Assembly (NCBI GenBank): GCA_963930775.1 | Contig: OZ005704.1 | Location: forward strand, 3,782,001 to 3,846,000 | From: Cliona cf. orientalis | Lineage: Eukaryota; Porifera; Demospongiae; Clionaida; Clionaidae | Direction: 5' to 3' | DNA: 64,000 nucleotides | In this document: piece by piece, positions 56,791 through 64,000 of the stretch | How the letters are laid out: each line of letters starts with the position of its first letter | Position numbering within the stretch: position 1 is the first letter of the stretch | Position numbers and translations under genes: made by a program | Notes under the pieces: generated by a model | Told to the model about the DNA's origin: nothing | Databases searched by the model: none | The model's input: only the letters and a program-made list of their open reading frames with translations

Positions 56791-57412
56791 AAGATAGCTC
56801 TTCCACGTTTATCGAAGAGTGTGGCTATAGCTACCATCTAGTATGTATACGAGCAGAAAGGTAATACAGACTAACACTGACAATCACTTTGCGATCGCTC
56901 AGAGAGCGCATGCAGCAACAATAGAGCCTGACAACTAAACTTATAATTGGAAATTTCTATTTCTTCGTCACTAGTGCCAACTGTTCTATTTACACTCGAA
57001 CAAGCCATTTACTTTCTATTTAATGCTGAACGACAATATTAATCATTTTGGTCGTTTGGATTATTAGAGCAAGTACAGTATAGTATTGCAGTGGACTTCC
57101 AACTTGCTGGCACCCCTAAAATATATATAGTGACTCAATCAAATAAGTATATAGCTGGCAGAATGTGAACACTTCGACTTGCATGCATACTATCAAAACT
57201 CTTGAAATGTGGCCACTTTGCTATTCCATAAAGCAGATACTTGGCTTGACCTCAGCAATATCACTGCCCAAGCTCTCGTAGAGGACACTTTGGTGAGAAA
57301 TTCGTAGACTCACTTGTAAAACAAATAGCAAGAAGAGCTAATGACTAGCTAATCTGTGTTAGCACCCTTGGTCATATGCTTCACTTGTCAGGTCACAGAT
57401 CATTTTTAATTT
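56791..57412. other. no gene recognised
   Basis: No exon, repeat or terminal inverted pair recognised. Confidence 0.4.
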
Positions 57413-57630
57413 AACCCTCAGCGCATGTGCGAGGGTTACAGTAGTCATTCTGTCCGTCTAACTTTTACCACACCAGCTGCTACATACCTCATTTATGAGT
57501 CCAATTTGTGGTGTTGCAAGGTCCTTATGGCGTTCCAAATCCATGATTTGTGTGGGTTTATCCGAAAATGCTTTGTTTACCAATTTTGGCGTCCTTTGCT
57601 GATTCTAAGCTTCTTGATTTTTCCAGGCTA
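57413..57630 (-). repeat. R3 repeat, partial inverted copy
   Basis: It starts TTAACCCTCAGCGCATG, passes CACCAGCTGCTACATACCTC and a degraded GCAAGGTCCTTATGGC block. More diverged than the other R3 copies. Confidence 0.55.
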
Positions 57631-57856
57631 GCGATAGTATGACTTTACGTATAAATAGAACTTCGTGTGTCGTGCGCTAGAGAGCTCTAGTTATATTAGT
57701 TATCATGGTAATTAAGCCACATCCACCATAATTCAATTACCCCTGAAAAGAGGACACCTTGCTAATCTGACCACTTATACTGGGTCCTAACTGTTTGGAT
57801 TAGAGGGGTTCCACTGTATGCGTGAATTTTTGTTCATGAGTGTAGCAATTGCTAAT

Positions 57857-57920
57857 GTTGGAAAGACTTACCGTATGCTTTCTAATATGTTGGAAAGACT
57901 TACCGTATACTTTCTAATAT
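57857..57920. repeat. 32-bp tandem duplication
   Basis: Two adjacent 32-bp units beginning GTTGGAAAGACTTACCGTAT differ at a single base (TGC/TAC). It is a recent local duplication. Confidence 0.95.
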
Positions 57921-58491
57921 GGGCGCCCCTAAAAATTAAGTACAGATCACGCAGGCAACTCTAATTAGAACTGAAAAATTTATGAGCTGGTCAAAGGGCG
58001 CCTAAATTAGGGAGGCCCCTAAGATCTGTGATTAGAACAGTGCTGAAAGTTTTGCCAGAGCCCAAGCGCTGTCAATAACCAATATACTATGTAGTGGCAG
58101 TGAATATGTCATTGGCGAAAACAACAAAAAAAATGGTTGTAGTTTTACTTCTTTTTGGAAGTTTCTCTCTGATGTCGCTGAATCATGCTCGAGTTGCTGG
58201 TACTGTAGCCATCAGAACAGTTGTCTCTAACTCCAGAAAGACATCAAAGCAGCTAGTAGATAAGTGCCCATATATATGCAGCTTAGATCGACATCAAAAC
58301 AGCTAGCTATAGCTCAATAGATAGATCAATAGTACCAACATCCCATGTGGCAATGCGTTCCAGTTAAATAGGTTCCGCCTAAAAATAATTGATATCTGGA
58401 AAGGTGCCTTAAAGTTCATGTAGAACCAAAAAATTTGCGCAGGTCTCAAAGGGTGCCTAACATTCTCTTCAGAGTCGGTGCGTGATCTAGC

Positions 58492-58720
58492 AGTATACTT
58501 CTATACAGTATTACCGTACATAGCTAATGCGAGTGACTGTGCGGACCACCTAGTCTAGTGAAGCTAGCAGTAACTGTCAATCCCGCAAAAATACTTTGGA
58601 ACATTAAAACAGCTTTTGGTTTGCCTTTCGTTACTATCTTACCTCACTTCAACACTTAATTTAGAAGCGAAGTACTCCATGCATTCAACACTAATTGTAC
58701 CATAGTTGTAATTAACATTC
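58492..58720 (+). repeat. R5 dispersed repeat, copy 2
   Basis: Similar to 20650-20860: CAGTATTACCGTACATAGC, GTAACTGTCAATCC and GCATTCAACACTAA appear in the same order. Just downstream, about 58745-58800, a short GTCTAAATA/TATTTAGAC palindrome is seen. Confidence 0.6.
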
Positions 58721-58955
58721 TGACCAATCAGGTTGCTTCATAGGAGGTGTCTAAATAACTTGTATACCTCTTGAAGGTGTCTAAATATTTAGACACCTAT
58801 CTCTGAGGCTATGAAATTTATAAGCTATTTACTGAAATATACAAGCTAACTATGGCATGCTTCATATCTCTGCATGCAGCAGTTTAGTAAAAGTTTAATG
58901 TCATGACAAGAAGTTGGTGCAATATTAAGGACTCTTTCTATTAATGTGCATATAT

Positions 58956-59182
58956 CTAACTCTCAGCAGCTACAGGTCCTACAGTAATTATGCATGTTTT
59001 GGTTGGTGCTTTAAGGTTGTCGATGGTTATAGAAAAACAGCCGGTTAAGTTAAAGTCGTAAGTGCATGTTGGTCCATTAGTAGTGTTGGTTGTTGCAACT
59101 GTCCCTTGGGATTGTCGGGTCATGATAGTATACTCATTCTCCACCCCTTTATCCAGTTTGAGCTTCTTAATCATATGGCATT
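58956..59182 (-). pseudogene. possible C-terminal part of recombinase remnant 3
   Basis: On the minus strand a frame runs through CHMIKKLKLDKGVENEY, TNGPTCTYDFNLTGCFSITI and DNLKAPTKTCIITVGPVAAES to a stop. It is cut from the upstream recombinase remnant by the hAT-like MITE at 59188-59482. A hydrophilic tail ending in a GC-F-TI-type strand would fit the end of such proteins, but it could be an exon of an unrelated gene. Confidence 0.35.
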
Positions 59183-59187
59183 GGGTG

Positions 59188-59482
59188 CAGGAGCGGATCC
59201 AGAGCCTCCAATAGGGAGGGTGCTAAATTGAATAATTTTGGCCACACCCCTTTTTTACGAAACCACACTTACTTAATTGTCGCAAAGCGAAGCAACAAGT
59301 TTTTGTCCCTGCAGACAGGTTTATCAGTCAGATTTGAGGTTTTTGGGCTAGAAGGGGGAGGGTGCTAGTGCTAGCTATGTCTATAGAAGCCTGTATGTTG
59401 TCTAGGCTGGATCCGAGGGGGGGGGCGGGCTTGAGCACCCCAAACACCCCAAGCACCCCCCCCCTCCCTGTATCCGCCCCTG
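59188..59482. mobile_element. hAT-like MITE, 5-bp duplication GGGTG
   Basis: CAGGAGCGGATCCAGAG and TGTATCCGCCCCTG form the ends; GGGTG is duplicated at 59183-59187 and 59483-59487. C-runs (AAGCACCCCCCCC) lie near the right end. It is inserted in recombinase remnant 3. Confidence 0.85.
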
Positions 59483-59487
59483 GGGTG

Positions 59488-61020
59488 ACCACTGGATGCG
59501 GAATTCATGACTGGATAGTGATTTTGTCTGCTCCTCACTCACTCTCTTGTATATGCAGACACATACCATCAACATTTCTGTGTCCAGTGTGTGCCATTAT
59601 ATCAATTGCTCGTCTGCTCCACTCTGAAACAAGTGTATTGCTGAGGTGACACGGAGCGAGTGGTTTGTTTTGGAACCAGAAATACCTGCCTTCTTGCACA
59701 GCCGACCAACCATCTTGGACAAAGTATTGTGCCCAATGTGCCATATCGCATTCTTTCGGTCAATGTCTGACATACACTTGAAATAGCCTCAAAATTCAAC
59801 TCTGGGGATCTGTTGTGTTTGGATGGTACATAACCTGCTTGGGTTTCACTTTTCTCTGCGAAAGACCTTGATTATTCTTGGAAGTATTCTTGGTGTAGAG
59901 TATAGACACTTACTTCCATTCTCATCATGCTGGCTTTTAAACTGAGAGATACGAAGGCTGCGGTGTTCCTCTCCTCAATAGCCCCATTTACACGTAGGGC
60001 TTAACTCGGGTCAGGATCCGCGTTAAACTAACTCGCTTATGTGTAAACGCGCTAATCCACTTATAAACCGAATTAGTTGACCCGGGTTGTAACCCACATC
60101 CTGATGTGGGTTAGAAGTGGGTTACGTGCATAGTAGTGGGCTATGAATATCTTAACTCGGGTCAAGCGCGTGCGTGTAAACGCGATTTAATCCGGTTCAG
60201 TTTAAACTGGTTTGGTACGTGTAAACGGGGCTTATGAAGAGCAAAGTGTATACCACAAAGAAAAAGTATGGTATCAAGCAGTGTGTGGGGAGCGTGATCT
60301 CCCAAGCATCCTTCTTCCTAAAGAAGATCTTCTTGGATTGGGATATGCTCTGTTTGCTTTTTTCTTACTCCTACGCCCATGGAGCACAACCTCTTATCTC
60401 AGCATCTAAAGTTCTTTGGAACCCAGCGAACTGAGAGTCTTTAAAGATATTGATTTCAGGTCTTCTTTCTCTAATATATCGCAGAAGGCCAGAGCAGATA
60501 CCATAAAGAGTGTCGGGAGGATAAGTCTCTCCGTTTGCCTTTCATGTCTCCAATACAAACTTGCTTAGCCAATGGTCTAGCTCCTGTGGCTGTGCAATGA
60601 ACAAATGAACTGGCCACTCTGTGATAGAAGAGTATGTCTGACACCTGTGTTGACTCCACTCTTTCCAAATATTCACAGACGAACTAGCTAGTGTTCTTTC
60701 TGGTGTCAGATGGAACTGCACTAGCTTTAGTTTCTACTTGGGCGTCACTCTTAAGCGGTTAAAAGCGGGAGGAGGAGCTGGTAATGCGATTAATTGAGCG
60801 GTCGTTTCTGGGTAGTGCAAGGATTTGTGTGTTTGAACAGATGTACTAGAGCCGGGTACGAGGTGGAAATTCGTAAAGGCAGAGTCAAGAGCATCCAGTT
60901 CAAGTTGAAGTTGCCGTATTGAGCGAGAATGGCATCTAGTTTGTCTTCTATTGCAAGCGTTTTGGTGCAGAGAATGGAAAGAAGAATCGTTGCTATGTAG
61001 CTAAGTACGCACAATGATCG
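59488..61020 (-). pseudogene. tyrosine recombinase (DUF3504/Crypton-like), remnant 3
   Basis: Read right to left: a helical, Ser/Thr/Pro-rich leader (about 61000-60740, with TNFHLVPGSSTSVQTHKS); then ELDHWLSKFVLET, ETYPPDTLYGICSGLLRYI and EINIFKDSQFAGFQRTLDAE, the core-binding part; EEGCLGDHAPHTLLDTILF; a MITE at 59978-60235; then GEEHRSLRISQFKSQHDENG; then NHSLRVTSAIHLFQ, MAHTGHRNVDG and IYKRVSEEQTKSLSS. This is the fullest of the three remnants. The His-x-x-Arg, Gly-His-Arg and Tyr positions are still visible, but two small duplications (2 and 4 bp) shift the frame around TGHR, and several stops are present. The protein type is related to the C-terminal domains of ZMYM2-4 and QRICH1. Confidence 0.8.
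59978..60235. mobile_element. MITE inserted in recombinase remnant 3
   Basis: AGCCCCATTTACACGTA and TACGTGTAAACGGGGCT form the ends; GTGTAAACGCG and AACTCGGGTCA motifs recur inside on both strands. The recombinase reading is split exactly here, between the LFLCGIHFALH and GEEHRSLRIS segments. The target duplication could not be fixed. Confidence 0.8.
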
Positions 61021-61124
61021 CTGCTAGGTAAGTACATGTATCCAACCGGGTACTTGATGCTGACTGGTTAATTCTACACCCTACACCATGGTACAAGTCG
61101 GTTATATCACTTGGGTATCAGTAC

Positions 61125-61177
61125 CTACGCGATTTACACAGCCTCAGGCCTTTGACCCTCAGTGTGTAAATCGCATA
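61125..61177. repeat. hairpin, relative of 30420-30484
   Basis: ACGCGATTTACACAGCC is answered by GTGTGTAAATCGCAT around a short loop with AGGCCTTTGA. Sequence and architecture are as at 30420-30484. Confidence 0.65.
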
Positions 61178-61676
61178 GAGACCTCTACCTTGTGGTGTAA
61201 CCTATACCAACTGTGTTCTCGCTCATCAGTGGGCATGGTCAATGAAAACGTCACTGCTGTATATGTGCGTTGGGTCCTAGGTCGTCAACCTGTCATGAGC
61301 AATTGGCGAAAATGTTTGCTTCTGTATTCGGCGTTTCCTGCAAAGCGTTCATAGTTCCACAAATACTCTAAGATTGTTAATGCGTAAGGATAAAGAGTAT
61401 AAAGGGGGACCGTGTTACAATACTTTATGGGGGTCATGACCTTTGTAATGATATTCACTAGCTTGAGGCCTCAGTCCTAGCAGTTTGTGGGCATGTAGCT
61501 AAACCACATATGCTGTAGAGCACTATTGCAAGTTGATGCAGCTGCTCTGTATTGTTGTAGGACAATCTGTGAAATCTCTTACTTAGTATGTGAATATCTT
61601 TACAAAAATCATGACCCCCGTAAAATTAATGGTTGTAATACAGGTCCATAGTGAAGTAGGATACTCCTCCCTCTTG

Positions 61677-61975
61677 ATAACGATGCATAGAGCACAATAT
61701 TGGCTTTTAACTAAAACTTTCATGCAAGATTCTGTGCCTAAGGTAAAAAAAGCTATATTTTAGGCTGTTTTGGTGGATATCTCCGTGACTCTGTAGTAAT
61801 GATTTCTTAGTTGGCATAAAGATATATCTAGTTGGTGTCGATCTTCAACTCAAATTAGGATTCTTAACTATAATAATCCAATCCCTGCTTGCATTGTATA
61901 GCTCTATTTGCACTCTAGATCTGCTCTGAGATGATTTCCGGACATTAGTGTGTCTGTTTTCTTGTCAGGGTTTCA
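61677..61975 (+). repeat. R4 dispersed repeat, copy 2
   Basis: It has GCATAGAGCACAATATTGG, GCAAGATTCTGTGCCTAA and ATATCTCCGTGACTCT as in 16625-16870, then continues CTGCTTGCATTGTATAGCTC and TTTCCGGACATTAGTGTGTC, which resemble the 340-bp array units. This copy links the two repeats. Confidence 0.65.
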
Positions 61976-62339
61976 TCCAGAAAAAGGTTTTGGGGGAGAA
62001 GTGGGCATGGCGGTCTCCATTAGCCATTAAGATGTGTTTTTGGATGTCACTGAGGTATTATACGTGGTTTTATCTATAGTGCTCCTAAATAATTTCAGTT
62101 ATTAAATAAAGGATTACTGATCACTTGCACTGCAGCACAATAAAATAATGCACTCCCCTTCTCCCATTACCTCTCTCTTAGTCTATCTTTTTCACTCTAT
62201 CTATCTCTCTTTTTCTCCTTTCCCTTCTCTTTCTTCTTGGGAGGGGGGGGGGGGGGCGGGTGATGAAACTCTGCTTATTACATCGATCCAAGGCAGAACG
62301 AACTGAATGAATCGCTCATTCCATTCCTATCATAGTATA

Positions 62340-64000
62340 AGAAGGGATGGCCCGGATATGCCATATATGTAATACATTATAAATACCCGGCCAAATATCT
62401 CAAATAAGTAGTTTTGTGAAATTTCAAGTGTGAAAATCAGAATCTCCAGCAAATTATCTATCTAATAAGACCAAGATCATTCATCAAATCAATTGTACAC
62501 GCCAGAACCAGATGTTCAAAAAAATGGCCATTTCTCATTCTTTCTTCTTTCTTTCTTTCTTTCTCATTTCCAGGGCTAACTCGATCAAGACTGTCTGGAC
62601 CTCTCACCTTACTTCTCATATAAATCTACTCTATTTTGTAGCTCGCAGTGCAGTGGCACGCTAGTTTTGCGTTATCTCGACAGTTACGTAATAGTGGGTG
62701 TGTACGGCGCATCAACGATTGGGTGTGTCTAATAACGCCATTTTGTGATATAATGCGGATGCTCGGAATGTGTTGCCATGGTGAAGTCATGTGACAGTAC
62801 CTGGCTGCGCCATGGATATGAAGGTGCACTCGAGGAGCAGTAAGACGCTAGGCATAGGCGAGCTATTCGCTAGCGCATGCAGCGCTAGTGCTCCGCTGGA
62901 TCAATCATAGATATCATACTATCATACGAATTAAGGCTCAGACAAGGCTCGAGGAGCGGTGACGTACAGATCATAAAATTATGCCGGGTACTGAGCTAGC
63001 TGCTACCAGCCGTAATAAAACTTAAAACTAGCTCGGTTTTCTCCCTAAGCAGAGTCTATATATAGCTCATGGGCCACCTAAATTATATTATTATAGTGCA
63101 AGTTAATGAGGGGTGTAGCCACGAATTTTGACACCTTCCATTAAGCTTCCACTTAATTACACTGGACATAAGATGGCATTGATAAATCATACACTAAGTA
63201 CAATAAAAAAGAACAGAAACAAGTATGAAAAAAACAATATTGAATAAATTGAAGAATGAAGTAGGGATGGCAGGATCAAAAAGTACACAAACAAGAGATA
63301 ATCATATCTACTATACATCCCTAGCCTCGTTCCCAGGCTCTCCCGGGCCCCTCCTCTTTATTTTATACGCGCAATTTTATTTACGCGAAATTATTGTGCA
63401 GAGAGAAGGGAGGGGGAGAGCCTGGGAGGCGCTTTGATCATGTGCGGACACTGATGACGCGTTCAGTGTCCATTGTGTCCACATATGAGAGTCCAAAAGA
63501 ACGAGAAAGAAGCCCGGATCAGCGTGCTAGTAGGCTTTTTGGAGTGTTCTACAGATTGCTCGATCAATGGACAAGACTGCCAGCCATGGCAACTTTTTGA
63601 TGCCTCGCGCTCTTGCATGAATCTCATACAGTGCCAGTGAGTTGGCTGCCATGATCCAACGATGATCGTTTTCAGAGATTCAAGAGCGCGAGGTGTCAAA
63701 TAGTTGGCTGGCAGTCTTGTCCATCGATCGAGCCATCTGTAGAACGCTAGCATGCTGATCCGGGCTTCTTTCTCGTTCTTTTGGACTCTCATACGTGGAC
63801 ACAATTAATGCATGGACACTAAACGCGTCATCAGTGTCCGCACGTGATCAAAGCCTCCCATGGCTCTCCCCCTCCCTTCCCTCTGCACAATAATTTCACG
63901 TAAATAAAATCGCGCGTATAAAATAAAGAGGAGGGGGAGGGCCTTGGAACGAGGCTAATACATCCCTACACTTACTTTTTGAAGGGTACAAAAATAACCA
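62340..64000 (+). repeat. R1 repeat running off the window, with nested element
   Basis: The head starts GAAGGGATGGCCCGGATATG with the palindrome reduced; GTGTTGCCATGGTGAAGTC lies at about 62771. The foldback left arm begins near 63222, is interrupted at 63322-63957, resumes as ATACATCCCTACACTTAC and runs off the end at 64000. Confidence 0.75.
63322..63957. mobile_element. 636-bp long-TIR element, 9-bp duplication (Mutator-like)
   Basis: TAGCCTCGTTCC and GGAACGAGGCTA are the outermost bases of inverted arms of about 290 bp each with a very short spacer. ATACATCCC is duplicated exactly at 63313-63321 and 63958-63966, and removing the element restores the foldback-arm sequence. Long TIRs plus a 9-bp duplication are the pattern of Mutator-like (MULE) non-autonomous elements. 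The apparent ORFs in it are the two arms read on opposite strands. Confidence 0.88.

Noticed and set aside
63394..63804. 113-codon and 68-codon frames on opposite strands
   Set aside because: They are the inverted arms of the Mutator-like element.
1..64000. CRISPR arrays, operons, ribosome binding sites, rRNA or tRNA genes
   Set aside because: No regularly spaced short repeats, no bacterial gene organisation, and no recognisable rRNA or cloverleaf sequence were seen; the window is eukaryotic.

Overview
This is a repeat-dense piece of an animal nuclear genome. I read it as an early-branching metazoan, most likely a sponge, but that is an inference. Coding exons are short, many introns are 50-100 bp with clean GT-AG borders, a few introns are 8-15 kb, and the mobile elements (Penelope-like retroelements, tyrosine recombinases of the DUF3504/Crypton-derived type, many TIR elements) are those common in sponge and cnidarian genomes. 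Nothing prokaryotic or viral was seen.

The only host gene I can support is on the + strand: the middle of MDN1 (midasin/Rea1, the giant AAA+ ATPase of 60S ribosome maturation). I recognise it in four exon clusters: 17122-18499, 26280-26662, 42142-43089 and 52182-55399. Reading phase is continuous across 21 of the 22 exon joins; the join from 18499 to 26280 does not fit, so an exon or a donor is missing there. The introns fall into two size classes. Most are 50-110 bp; three are about 7.8, 15.5 and 9.1 kb and hold nearly all the mobile DNA described here. The 5' AAA part and the 3' acidic/MIDAS part are not recognised and probably lie outside the window.

Mobile elements by region. 1-17 kb: a TIR element with a small ORF; a composite repeat family (called R1 here) with a foldback tail; a TA-flanked element at 5300-7522 with a 1.63-kb CAGTC-ended element nested in it; a Penelope-like reverse transcriptase at 10949-12319 inserted into another dispersed repeat (R3). 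18.5-26 kb: more R1 copies and MITEs. 26.7-42 kb: a decayed Penelope-like element with a GIY-YIG end (28.5-30.3 kb) and the main discovery, a 4.8-kb DNA transposon (31957-36765) with CAGTC-type inverted repeats, a 4-bp target duplication and a broken ORF of about 1000 codons. 43-52 kb: the second copy of the 1.63-kb element, a 944-bp internally deleted derivative of the 4.8-kb transposon, and two tyrosine-recombinase remnants. 55-64 kb: a third recombinase remnant broken up by two MITEs, further R1 copies, and a 636-bp long-TIR element with a perfect 9-bp target duplication.

Many insertions are nested, and the interrupted repeat has another copy in the window, so several empty sites could be read directly. 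This fixes the target duplications of five families by eye: 4 bp for the two CAGTC families, 5 bp for the hAT-like MITEs, 9 bp for the Mutator-like foldback, and TA (or ATAT) for another. Family names rest on recognised motifs only; no database search was run.
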